A DNA stretch of 64,000 nucleotides from Saprospiraceae bacterium (lineage in GTDB: Bacteria; Bacteroidota; Bacteroidia; Chitinophagales; Saprospiraceae), in NCBI GenBank assembly GCA_016711125.1, contig JADJTQ010000007.1, positions 124,001-188,000 of the forward strand, given 5' to 3'. The translations under genes were made by a program, and so were the position numbers. This document shows, one piece after another, positions 28,613-38,329 of the stretch. A model generated the notes under the pieces. It was not told the origin of the DNA, searched no databases, and saw nothing but the letters and a program-made list of their open reading frames with translations. Each line of letters begins with the position of its first letter. Position 1 is the stretch's first letter.

Positions 28613-30226
28613 ATCAACTCCCTTAAATTATTCGATATCGTTTCACTGAGATCGACCGCTTCAGCATTTAGTTCATCCAGTTCGGCTTGAATTTCCATCA
28701 GACGGGCCTGGTAGTCAAAATCTTCATCCAGGGTCGAGACTACACCGACATAACGACCGGGGGTCAGACTCCAGTCATTTTCTTCGACTTCGGTTCGGGT
28801 CACGATTTTGCAAAGACCTTCGATGTCCTGGTACCGGCTATCGGGAAATCGCTCCTTAAACCACACATTGTCTTTTCGCACCTTAGGATCCTCGCCCCGG
28901 TACATTTTGATGATGGCGCTCAGGCCTTCCAGCTGATCATCGTCAAAATCATTGATGGTGGTGGTCACCTTGCGATATGTGTTGCGGGCATCGAGCATCA
29001 GAATGGTGTTCTGGTCATGTACAGGGGAGTTCGATTTGCTGGAGCTTTTTGCTTTGGAGTTTTGCGGTTTTTCTTTGGCCCGGTTATAAAACCAAAGATG
29101 GCAAGGCAGCGAGCGGGTATAAAAAAAATTATTGGCAATGCTTACGATACATTCGACAGCCCCGGTCTCGATCAATTGCTGGCGAATCAGCTTTTCACTA
29201 TGACCGGCATCAGTGGCTGAACTGGCCATGACAAAACCAGCCCTGCCGGTATCGTTGAGATAGCTGTAAAAATATTGCATCCAGAGATAGTTGGCATTGT
29301 CGGCCTTCGGTAGGCCAAAAGGCAGACGAGGATCGGTTTTGACAAAGTCTTTGCCCTTATCAACCTTGTTGACGTTAAATGGCGGATTGGCCATTACGAA
29401 ATCACACTTGCCCGCCAGGTTGTGTGGATCACTATAAAAACTGTTGGCCTCAATGATCTTGCCCTCGATACCATGAATGGCCAGGTTGATTTTCGCCAAT
29501 TTGGTATTATTGGTTTTTTGCTCAGTGCCATAGCAAGTTATGGCTTCATTGATCCCTTTGTTGGTATGGGTTTTTACAAAATACCCGGTCTGTACAAACA
29601 TGCCGCCTGAGCCGCAAGCAGGATCGTGAATGATACCGTGATCGGGCTCGATAAAGTTGACGATCAATTGTACCAGGCTAGGAGGAGTGAAAAACTCACC
29701 ACCTTCCTGCGCACCGGCACCCTGCATCGAAAATTTCATCAGAAAGTATTCATAGATCCGGCCAAACACATCGCCGGTCGCTTTTTTTCACCGCGTCTTT
29801 GTTAAACACCCGGATCAGATCACGCAGCAGGTCACTTTCAAATTCCTGATAGTTTTTGGGCAGATTGCCTTGCAGATCGGGATATTCCGCTTCGATCAGC
29901 TTCATGGCATGGTTGATCGCTTCAGCAATGTCGGTTGCTTCCGGCAGCGCAGCCAGGTATTCGTATTTGGCCTCTTCGGGTAGCATGATCGCTCCGGCCG
30001 CCAGATAATCTTCCTTGGTAGGAGCCCGTTTACCTCGCGGTCCGCTGGGTATGTTTTTTTCCACGATCGGCTTCGCTTCTTCATAACGGTTTTGGGCAAA
30101 GCGTAGCAACACCAAGCCTAGCACCGGATCTTTATACTCCGCTGCGGTCAGTTTGCTGTTGGCCCGCAGCGCATCGGCGGCATCCCAAAGTTCTTTTTCT
30201 AATTGTCTGATCTGTTCTTGTGTCAT
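28609..30226 (-). CDS. hsdM: Type I restriction system methyltransferase (one frameshift)
   Basis: N6-adenine methyltransferase subunit of about 538 residues. It starts at the ATG at 30226 (MTQEQIRQLEKELWDAAD); nine further upstream codons are probably untranslated. The N-terminal helical domain is joined to the catalytic domain by a shift at the T-run 29782-29788 (one extra), after which FGRIYEYFLMKF continues. SAM motif DPACGSGGMF and catalytic NPPF are present. It is the first gene of the minus-strand operon hsdM-hsdS-...-hsdR-fic and is divergent from the herA gene. Confidence 0.92.
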
Positions 30227-30272
30227 GTGTGTGGTTCGGTGGTTTATGGGCATTAGATTTAAAAAGATGGTT

Positions 30273-30415
30273 CTTGCGTATTTATAGTGGGTCGATTTTA
30301 GTCTATTTATCTTTCTTCGAAGTCGCAGAATGTAAATTCTGCTCTCTCTTGTTGAACGAGAGAGAGGAAGATCTACATCTTCCGGTACTATAGAAAGATA
30401 GAAATTGCAGTTTAT
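30273..30415 (+). repeat. Dispersed intergenic element with CTCTCTC hairpin, copy 1
   Basis: Begins TTGCGTATTTATAGTGGGTC, contains the hairpin CTCTCTC-TTGTTGAAC-GAGAGAG and the word ATCTTCCGGTA. A diverged copy in the opposite orientation is at 58687-58867. It occupies the divergent hsdM/herA intergenic region, where the operon promoters should also lie. Confidence 0.7.
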
Positions 30416-30476
30416 CCACTAAATATTAGCAAGAACCAACAAGACCTTTAAAGTACTGCCAAACTAAAATAAAAAT

Positions 30477-30668
30477 ATGGCAAATCTTCCCTCAGTTGGA
30501 GTCAAAGATCACGATTTGTTTCGCCACTCCAGTTATCCCGATGTCAGGTTTAACTGGCAAATTCGAAAGGATCATATCTATTTCAACAATAGTGCTCCCC
30601 ACCTATCCCGCATTCCTTATTTTGCGTGTTCATTAGAACAAGACATCAAGAAAGTTATACATGGATAG
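30477..30668 (+). CDS. Small protein upstream of herA, unknown
   Basis: 63 residues, rich in aromatic and charged positions (HSSYPDVRFNW, IYFNNSAPH). I do not recognise it. Its stop codon overlaps the herA start by 8 bases (ATGGATAG), which is strong evidence of translational coupling and that it is a real gene or the N-terminal part of one. No signal or membrane segment. Confidence 0.5.
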   Translation: MANLPSVGVKDHDLFRHSSYPDVRFNWQIRKDHIYFNNSAPHLSRIPYFACSLEQDIKKVIHG

Positions 30669-32376
30669 TGATTATCAGGGTTTGGATGAAATGGATGAAG
30701 TAGTAGCCCGCGTCATTGGTACGCAAGACTCGACGCCCATGAAATTTTGGGTGGCAGTAGATCCGGCGTATTATCTGCAGCTGGATGATGTGGTGGCTGT
30801 TGAGCGATTGCTGCCTGATGGCACGCTTGTCAAGCTGTATGGCATCGTCACCGATGTGAAGGCCAAACACGAAGGAGCCCGGTTTGACTCCGATGTATTT
30901 TTGATCATGGATGGCATTTTACCGGCCGAAGTGAGCCAGACGGCTGAGATCACAACCACCCGCTTTGAGCCAGGGATCTTTGTACCACCGCTACCTGGTG
31001 AAGCGGTCTTTAAGGCCAGAGATAAGGTGCGTGATATTGCCTTGTATTTTGATAAAATGGAGTTGAAGCTTCCGATTGGCCTTACCCGCGATAAGGAAGG
31101 GCTTTTTCTAAATCTGGAATTTCTCAATGGTAGTCGGGGTGCCCATGTTAATATCAGTGGTATTTCGGGAGTAGCGACCAAAACCAGCTATGCCACCTTT
31201 TTACTCTACAGCCTTTTTAATTGTGGCATTCTGGGCAAGGAAGCGATAAATACTCATGTCTTGATTTTTAATGTAAAAGATGAAGACCTTTTATTCCTCG
31301 ATAAAAAGAATGTCAAGTTGACTGATGATCAGCGGGCAGATTATCATCGGATGGCGCTGGAACCCGGACCCTTCCGCAGTGTGGAATTTTGGGCCCCTCC
31401 CCGCCGTGGTGACCTCAATGCTGCACCGGACGTAACCTCCCGGTACGAAGGAGTCACCTCATTTTTCTGGACCATCGCTGAATTTTGCAAACAGGATCTG
31501 CTGGCTTTTCTTTTTGCTGATGCTGAAGATGATCGTCAGATGTACACGGTGGTCATTTATAACGTAATGTCTAAGTTGAGAGAGGCTCCAACCACCGAGG
31601 AAGGAGGTATCCGTATCGATTTGCAAACCATCCGTACCTTTCAAGAGTTGGTCGATGCGATTGTTGAACGTCTTCAGGACGAGATTACCATGCGCGATTG
31701 GGCGGGAGCCGCCATTAATCAAGGCACGATCAATGCGTTTATCCGGCGGCTTTATGCCTCGGTGCCGCATGTGAGCAATTTAATTCGCGGCGATATACCC
31801 AATGCTAGTAAGCATCAGATTAATTGGCAAAAGCAGGTCACCGTCATTGACATTCATAATCTCAATGACCGGGCAAAACGATTCGTGGTCGGGGTGACTC
31901 TTCGTCGGGTATTCAATGAAAAAGAAAGAACAGGTTCAGCGAAGCCATTGCATTTTGTGGTGCTCGATGAACTGAATAAATATGCGCCTCGGGAGGGCTC
32001 AAGTCCGATCAAAGAGATTTTGGTGGATATTTCAGAAAGGGGAAGATCACTCGGCATTATCTTGATTGGAGCCCAACAAACTGCCAGCGAAATTGAACGC
32101 CGGATCGTCTCTAATTCGTCGATCCGCATTGTCGGTCGCTTAGATGCTGCAGAAGCTGGCCGCAGTGAATATGGTTTTTTGCCTTCCAGCATCCGTCAGC
32201 GGGCTACGATTTTAAAACCAGGCACGATGATTCTGGCCCAACCAGAATTACCCATGCCGCTGGTCTTGGAATTTCCATTTCCTTCGTGGGCGACCCGGGC
32301 GAGCGAAGCAGCAGCGGGGTCTGTCGGTGATATAGGTTTGGAAGATGAGGATCCTTTTTTTGGAATTGATAATTGA
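30661..32376 (+). CDS. herA: HerA-like bipolar DNA helicase/ATPase
   Basis: 571 residues, unbroken. Order: N-terminal HAS-barrel (VVARVIGTQDSTPMKFWV), then a P-loop region with NISGISGVATKTS, in which the residue before the Lys is Thr rather than Gly, an insertion domain, and a strong Walker B HFVVLDELNKY followed by the sensor region (IILIGAQQTASEIERRIVSNS in part) and SSIRIVGR. The protein should form a hexamer that translocates on DNA and works with NurA and Mre11-Rad50 in end resection. It is divergent from hsdM and shares a strand with sbcD, sbcC and nurA. Confidence 0.85.
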   Translation: MDSDYQGLDEMDEVVARVIGTQDSTPMKFWVAVDPAYYLQLDDVVAVERLLPDGTLVKLYGIVTDVKAKHEGARFDSDVFLIMDGILPAEVSQTAEITTTRFEPGIFVPPLPGEAVFKARDKVRDIALYFDKMELKLPIGLTRDKEGLFLNLEFLNGSRGAHVNISGISGVATKTSYATFLLYSLFNCGILGKEAINTHVLIFNVKDEDLLFLDKKNVKLTDDQRADYHRMALEPGPFRSVEFWAPPRRGDLNAAPDVTSRYEGVTSFFWTIAEFCKQDLLAFLFADAEDDRQMYTVVIYNVMSKLREAPTTEEGGIRIDLQTIRTFQELVDAIVERLQDEITMRDWAGAAINQGTINAFIRRLYASVPHVSNLIRGDIPNASKHQINWQKQVTVIDIHNLNDRAKRFVVGVTLRRVFNEKERTGSAKPLHFVVLDELNKYAPREGSSPIKEILVDISERGRSLGIILIGAQQTASEIERRIVSNSSIRIVGRLDAAEAGRSEYGFLPSSIRQRATILKPGTMILAQPELPMPLVLEFPFPSWATRASEAAAGSVGDIGLEDEDPFFGIDN

Positions 32377-32612
32377 TAATTGATAATGGATAATTGACAA
32401 TGGAGAATGTCGGACTCCCAAGCCCGGAGGGATTGGTAAGCCGACCACTCAGAAGTTTAATGGAAAATAGAAAATTGACAATGGAAAATTGACAATGGAA
32501 AATGGAAGGTGTGCCTCCTTCGCTATCGTCGTCACTAAAGTTTTGGCGATCAGAGAAAGCTACGGCGTACGGGGTCGGACTCCCAAGCCCGGCGGGATTG
32601 GTAAGCCGACAA
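32366..32612 (-). repeat. AT-rich repeat plus two GC-rich hairpin elements (copies 2 and 3)
   Basis: Starts within the last codons of herA (GATAATTGATAATGG words), then carries a partial element at 32410-32450 and a full long-variant element at 32511-32610, both in minus orientation. The long variant contains an additional inner hairpin, GATCGCC...GGCGAT, that the short variant at 25931 lacks. Confidence 0.8.
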
Positions 32613-32661
32613 CGCTGCATAGAGAATAGATAGAATGAAACTAAATTTAAAACAAAGAATA

Positions 32662-33015
32662 ATGAGAGAAAACATTATTAAGAATAAAAGCTTTGCCTTT
32701 GCTCTAAAGATTGTCCAGACCTATAAGTCATTGGTGGGTGGAGAGCCGAAGGAGTATGTGATGTCAAAACAACTTTTACGATCAGGGACCGCCATCGGCG
32801 CCTTGGTCCGAGAATCTGAACATGCTGAAAGTAAAGCAGACTTTATACATAAACTCTCAATCGCACTGAAGGAAGCCAACGAAACTGAATACTGGTTGGA
32901 GCTTCTCCATCAATCAAAATATTTACCTCAAGAAGAATTTGAGGCCGTAACAATAGATATTAAAGAACTTCTTCGTTTACTGGTCGCCATCATTAAAACT
33001 AGCAAAAAGAAATGA
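32662..33015 (+). CDS. Four-helix bundle protein (23S rRNA intervening-sequence family)
   Basis: 117 residues from the ATG at 32662 (MRENIIKNKSFAFALKIV); the frame is open nine codons further upstream but family members start here. The family motif is visible: SKQLLRSGTAIGALVRESEHAESKADF in part, and ELLRLLVAIIKTS. The family is a helical pentamer of unknown function, frequent as single intergenic insertions. It sits between herA and sbcD, breaking an otherwise continuous repair gene set. Its last codons are duplicated in the tandem repeat just downstream. Confidence 0.9.
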   Translation: MRENIIKNKSFAFALKIVQTYKSLVGGEPKEYVMSKQLLRSGTAIGALVRESEHAESKADFIHKLSIALKEANETEYWLELLHQSKYLPQEEFEAVTIDIKELLRLLVAIIKTSKKK

Positions 33016-33350
33016 TGATCCGAATTTTCACACTTCAGTTGAATCTAATTTTCAACTGTCCATTTTCCATTGTCAATTGAAGAAAGTAGTCTCAATTATA
33101 AAAACTAGCAAAAAGAAATGATGATCCGAATTTTCACCTTTCAGATGAATCCAATTTTCAACTGTCCATTTTCCATTGTCAATTGAAGAAGTTTACTTGT
33201 CGCCATCATAAAAACTAGCAAAAAGAAATGATGATCCGAATTTTCACCTTTCAGGTGAATCCAATTTTCAACTGTCCATTTTCAATTGTCAATTGAAGAA
33301 GTTTATTTGTTGCAATCATAAAAAACGTTTAAGAAAGAAATGGGTAGAAT
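32975..33350 (+). repeat. Tandem repeat, period 106-110 bp, derived partly from the gene end
   Basis: The word AAAACTAGCAAAAAGAAATG occurs at 32995, 33101 and 33211, with a degenerate fourth unit at about 33321. Each unit contains the last coding bases and stop of the four-helix bundle gene followed by GATCCGAATTTTCAC and an ATTTTCAATTGTC-type stretch. This fills the 370-base gap before sbcD. Confidence 0.85.
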
Positions 33351-33388
33351 AATTATCAATTATCAATTTTCAATTTTCAATTGAAAGG

Positions 33389-34551
33389 ATGCGTTTTATA
33401 CATACCGCCGACTGGCATGTCGGAAAATCTTTGAGAGGCAGAAGCCGGATGGAAGATCATCAGGAGGTGCTGCAAAAGATTGTAGAACTAACCATTCTGC
33501 ATCGGGTGGATGCAGTGCTGATTGCCGGTGATTTATTTGACTCGTATGCACCTTCACCGGAAGCAGAAAAGATTGTCTTTCGGACTTTGTTGGATTTAGC
33601 CAATACCGGTGCCCAAATTATTATTATATCAGGCAATCACGATAATCCTCGACGACTTACGGCGATAGAACCTTTGCTGAGCCTGACGAATATCTACACG
33701 GTGGCTATACCATCCCGACCGATGGATGGCGGTTTATTTAGATTCCAAACGAAGAAGAATGAAAATGTCAATATCGCTTTGCTACCGTTTTTATCGCAGA
33801 AAGGCATTGTGAAAGCCGACCAGCTTATGCGTGATGATCCAGGTGAGTATTCACAGACCTATGCTGATCGGTCTTATAAATTGATCCAACATCTATGTCA
33901 GGATATGTCGGATGATTCCATTAATGTATTTATGGGTCATGCTATGGTACATGGCGGAGTATTAGGAGGGGGAGAACGTTCGGCACACACGATTTTTGAA
34001 TATAGTATTCCCTCCACGGCCTTTCCTGCTCATCTGCACTATGTGGCATTGGGACACTTGCATCGGGCTCAACGCATTCCCGGTTTATGCCCGGTGTGGT
34101 ATTCGGGCTCACCCATGCCGCTTGATTTTAGTGAAACGGATGATGAGAAATCAATTAACCTGGGTTGAAGCAAGTCCGGGGAGTTCCTGCTACCGTCGAA
34201 ACCATTCCGATCAAGGCAGGAAAAAAACTAAGGACCTTACGGGGCAATTTGCTGGAATTAAGTGCAATGGCTGAAACCCAAAATGGGGATCTGCTCCGGA
34301 TCCTGATTGACGCCGAACCGACATCCGGTTTGGCAGACCAGGTTCGTGATTTATTTCCCCAGGCTATTGATGTCCGGATTTTACGAAGATCCGAAAATAA
34401 ACAATCGCAGGAAGGGCACCAGAAGTTGTTAGAGCGATCACCCCAGGAATTATTTGCCAAGTATTTGAATGCCGGTGGTTTATATGATGAGTCATTAGTG
34501 AAACTTTTTAATCAATTATTGGAAGAAATCGATGAGGCCAGTACGACTTGA
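33389..34551 (+). CDS. sbcD: SbcD/Mre11 nuclease (two frameshifts)
   Basis: Mre11-type Mn2+-dependent nuclease subunit. Phosphoesterase motifs: HTADWHVGK, LIAGDLFDS, ISGNHDNP, GHAMVHGG and ALGHLHRAQ, all complete. Reading breaks at the G-runs 34162-34164 and 34178-34181 (one extra G in each); with both removed the protein reads NLVEASPGVPATVETIPIK and runs to 34551. The product is about 387 residues, a normal length. It pairs with SbcC, whose start overlaps its end by 20 bases. Confidence 0.92.
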
Positions 34552-36916
34552 AATGGAGGGATTTACGGCTTTCAGAAAACCAACCGTAGTTGAGTTTGAA
34601 GGCGCAGAAATATTTGTTTTATCTGGTCCTACCGGGTCGGGAAAATCCAGTATTATCGACGCGATGACGTTCGCGTTGTATGGTAGTGTGCCACGCTACG
34701 ACGATCTGAAATTGGTGTATCCGGTCATCAGTCAAGGCAAGCTTCTGATGAAAGTACGCTTTGATTTTGATATTAATCAGAAGCGTTACACGGCGATCAG
34801 GGTGGTCAGGAAAATGGGAAAAGATCAGGCGACTACCAAGGAGGCCAGATTGGAGTGCGGCACTGAAGTGCTGGCTGGATCGGCACGGGATATGTCTGAT
34901 CAGGTTAAGAAACTTCTGGGATTGGATTTCGAACAATTTAATACCTGCATCGTTTTACCCCAGGGCCAATTTGCCCGGTTCCTCAATGAAAAACCTGCCA
35001 AACGTCAGGACTTGCTCAAAGACCTTTTAAATATGCATGTCTATAGTAAGATTGGGAGTAAAGCCCGGGAAATCACCGGCATTAAAGATGCAGAATTAAC
35101 TGTAAAACTCAAGTCGCTTGATGATTTTGCTTTTTATACTTCAGAGCTTCTGATCCTTGAAAAGAATAAATGCTCGAAGCTAAAAGAGGCAAACGAGGAA
35201 TTAGAAAAGTTGCAATCCACATTCGAGGAATTATTAGGTATCTCGGTTAAAAGAGCAGAAGAAATTGCGAAAAAAGAAGATCTCCTTAGACAATTAAGAG
35301 ATATTGAAATTCCGGAATCAGCAGCTGTGCTCAATCAATTTGAGGGCCAATCAAAAACAGTCATTTTGGCTCAGGAAAAATGGCAGGAAGCCGAAGTAAA
35401 GCTCGAAAAAACAGGTAATGCATTGGATCAATTACCAGATCCGTTATCAATCAAGGATCAGATTCATCAACGTGAAAGGCTCCAATCGGATCTGAATAAA
35501 TTAGAGAAATTACAGTCGGAGGTCGATAGTAAGAAATTACTTTTTGAAATAGCAACCAAAGCGGTTAGCGATTTGGATGAAAAATATAATAGTGCTCAAT
35601 CAGATTATGAGCATCTCCGGCAGAATCATTGGTTGCATGAGATCACCGGAGGTTTAAAAGTCGGTGATCCCTGTCCGGTCTGTGAGCGTATATTAGATGC
35701 CATACCATCTGCAGAAGATACTGGCCATTTGCTTTCGTTGGAAAGAGAAGTTAAAATATTATTCGAGAAGATGCGTGATGCTGAACATCAGAAAACTGCT
35801 ACTCAAGCTGATTTGAATTCATTACATAGTCAGATGAATGTTCTCTCAGGAGAAATTCAAAAAATAAAGGACGATCTGGATTCAAAGCAGACATTGGAGG
35901 ATTTGCAAAAAATACTGGTGGAAATTGGACACATTCAGCTGGTTATCAAATCTCAAAAATCAAATATCAGGGAACTGAAAAACAAATACGATACTTCAAA
36001 TGAAATTTTGAAAAAAACTGAATATAGGATTTCTACAGTTTGGGATCAATTTGATCAAGTCAGAGACAGTTTGGCGATATTGTCACCTCCAGCCAGCGAT
36101 CGCAAAGACTTAGGCGCTAGCTTGGATCAATTTAATACATGGCGGGAAGAAAAAAAGGTTTTGCTGGAAGGTACAATCAGCGATCTTAAAGTGGATCTGG
36201 CAAAAACAGAAGCTATCATTAAAACCACGAGGCTGCAAATGCAGGCTGTTTTTCTGAAGTCGGCTTTGACATTTCCGCAAAATGATCGTTGGCAAGAGGT
36301 TATTATCCGGGCTCTCACTGAAAGTGAAAATCAAATCCAATTGATCGGAGATGGCCTAAAAAAGCAGAAATTAATTCAACAAGAAATCAAAGATTTAAAA
36401 CAGCAAATTGTGCTGTATAAATCCCTGGGATCACATATGAAGGCCAATGCTTTTGAACGCTGGTTATTGCAGGAAGCTTTTAAGAATTTAGTGTTTGATG
36501 GAAGTGCCCGTTTGAAAGAACTTTCTACCGGTGATTACTCATTTGCGCTAGATGAGAGTCTGAATTTTGACATTATCGATCACCGGAATGCCGATGAAGT
36601 ACGTTCATCCCGGACACTCTCTGGAGGAGAGACTTTTCTCGCTTCACTGGCACTTGCATTAAGTCTGGCAGACCAGTTGGCGGAACTGGCATCGGGAGGT
36701 GCCGCTAAATTAGAATCGATGTTTCTGGATGAAGGATTTGGCACCCTTGATTCCGACACACTCGATACGGTTGCAAGTACGATCGAAGCACTCAGTGCAA
36801 GGGGTCGCATGATCGGATTGGTCACGCACGTAAAAGACCTTGCCGATCGCATGCCGGTACAATTTCGGGTGAGTAAAGGAGCTGACACCTCTACAGTAGA
36901 AAAACTGGTCTCATGA
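34532..36916 (+). CDS. sbcC: SbcC/Rad50 ATPase
   Basis: 794 residues, intact. Walker A GPTGSGKSSIID near residue 33, long coiled-coil arms, the zinc-hook motif CPVC near residue 385, signature LSGGETF and Walker B MFLDEGFG near the C-terminus. It bridges DNA ends and drives the SbcD nuclease in double-strand break and hairpin processing. It is slightly shorter than the E. coli protein (about 1,050), as is common outside Proteobacteria. It overlaps nurA by 4 bases (ATGA), so the set is translationally coupled. Confidence 0.93.
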   Translation: MRPVRLEMEGFTAFRKPTVVEFEGAEIFVLSGPTGSGKSSIIDAMTFALYGSVPRYDDLKLVYPVISQGKLLMKVRFDFDINQKRYTAIRVVRKMGKDQATTKEARLECGTEVLAGSARDMSDQVKKLLGLDFEQFNTCIVLPQGQFARFLNEKPAKRQDLLKDLLNMHVYSKIGSKAREITGIKDAELTVKLKSLDDFAFYTSELLILEKNKCSKLKEANEELEKLQSTFEELLGISVKRAEEIAKKEDLLRQLRDIEIPESAAVLNQFEGQSKTVILAQEKWQEAEVKLEKTGNALDQLPDPLSIKDQIHQRERLQSDLNKLEKLQSEVDSKKLLFEIATKAVSDLDEKYNSAQSDYEHLRQNHWLHEITGGLKVGDPCPVCERILDAIPSAEDTGHLLSLEREVKILFEKMRDAEHQKTATQADLNSLHSQMNVLSGEIQKIKDDLDSKQTLEDLQKILVEIGHIQLVIKSQKSNIRELKNKYDTSNEILKKTEYRISTVWDQFDQVRDSLAILSPPASDRKDLGASLDQFNTWREEKKVLLEGTISDLKVDLAKTEAIIKTTRLQMQAVFLKSALTFPQNDRWQEVIIRALTESENQIQLIGDGLKKQKLIQQEIKDLKQQIVLYKSLGSHMKANAFERWLLQEAFKNLVFDGSARLKELSTGDYSFALDESLNFDIIDHRNADEVRSSRTLSGGETFLASLALALSLADQLAELASGGAAKLESMFLDEGFGTLDSDTLDTVASTIEALSARGRMIGLVTHVKDLADRMPVQFRVSKGADTSTVEKLVS

Positions 36917-37844
36917 ATCAACTTAAGCTAACGATCGAGAGCTGGTCGCCGGAATATGGTACACCTATTGGCGATTCGATCCTTGAGTCGACAAAGGTAC
37001 AGGTTGATGTAGACATTGAGATTGCAGCCCAGGATTGGAAACCAATCGGACCCAAAGCTGAAACTAAAAGAGTGGACAAGATCATTTTTGTGGACGGGGT
37101 ACGTCGTATGGAGAGCATCGTTTGGATAAGTGAACCAGGAAAAAGTGATCAACAGGGCATTTGTGCTTCTTATGCAGCTGGTGCTTTGGAGGTTGGTAGC
37201 GAGGCTAAGTTACTTCAAACCGAAGTCAGGAGAGGACTTTTTCTTCGCATCCAGACCAACCTTCATTAGGTACGGGAGCACTTTGTTTCCATCCCGTTCC
37301 TCCAACTGGAAAGGGAATGGCCCAACTTCAGGATGCTGTGGGGCTCACTATGAATAATCTGGAGATCGATATTGCCGAATCAGTAGTAGATAGAGCAGAT
37401 CTAATCGTGGTTGACGGACCATTACGGGGTCACCGAAGGATAGATAATGCAGTGGGTTACATTAAGACACATCAGGTAGCCTATCTACCCGATTCTGTAG
37501 CTAGTGTCGTAGCTGATCTACCTGCGGGATGTCGCACCCCGATCTTTATTACTACTACCTCCTGGACCCGTTACTCCTGGTACCTTCGTTTACCTTGTAC
37601 CAAAAGTTATTCATGGGCTGGCATAGTCCGCCTGGAAGCTTCCAATAAATTGTCTGTATCAGAAGTGGTCAAGCTAGCCGATCAAATTAGTTTAACCCTA
37701 CCAAAATATGCTTCTCAACCGCATAAAGATCCCCGGGCACCGCAAAACCTATATCCGATTGGAGGTCTGGAAAAAGAATTACGGAGGAGGCTAGGAGATC
37801 CATATTTTATTTATCGGGAGTTGCGAAAGATGGTGAGGAATTGA
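36913..37844 (+). CDS. nurA: NurA-domain nuclease (one frameshift)
   Basis: 5'-3' exonuclease of the NurA family, about 311 residues when joined. The first active-site Asp is in IIFVDGVRR and the second in IVVDGPLRG; a conserved C-terminal block WYLRLP, HKDPRAPQNLYPIGGLE follows. The frame is broken at the T-run 37238-37242: one missing T restores SSHPDQPSLGTGALCFHPV and continues to GMAQLQDAVGL. In archaea HerA, Mre11, Rad50 and NurA form a four-gene end-resection operon; here the same four occur together on one strand. Confidence 0.85.
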
Positions 37845-37909
37845 TTTTTCATTTATCATTCTCGAGTATTCATGTCAATCCATGTTTATTTTCCATTATA
37901 ATAAACCTC

Positions 37910-38318
37910 CTGCACTGTCGGCTTACCAATCCCTGCGGGCTTGGGAGTCCGACCTCGTCCGCCGTAGCTTTATGCGAAAGAGGTACCTTTTCCAATTTTC
38001 CTTCGTTCCATTTGCATCATTTAGTCGATCCCTTACAGGTTTACAGATGCATTCTTCTAACATTCCATTCTTCCATCCTTCCATTGTTCTCACTACCTTC
38101 TTGAAGATCTTCTTGCGATCGATGTCAGGATAAAATTATCCATTACCATTATCCATTATCCATTACCATTACCATTATCCATTACCATTACCATTATCAA
38201 TTATCCATTGTCAATTGTCAATTGTCCATTATCCATTATCCATTATCCATTATCCATTATCAATTATCCATTATCCATTATCCATTATCCATTATCCATT
38301 ATCATTATCATTATCCAT
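37910..38318 (+). repeat. GC-rich hairpin element (copy 4) and long ATTATCC array
   Basis: The element at 37910-37986 is followed at 38137-38318 by an array of ATTATCC and ATTACC words of about 180 bases, the longest of its kind here. It separates convergent nurA and the porin gene. No gene in this 485-base gap. Confidence 0.85.
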
Positions 38319-38329
38319 GGACATAATTT

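Noticed and set aside
38137..38318. Regularly repeated ATTATCC words looked like a CRISPR array
   Set aside because: The words are tandem and degenerate, with no unique 30-40 base spacers and no cas genes nearby.
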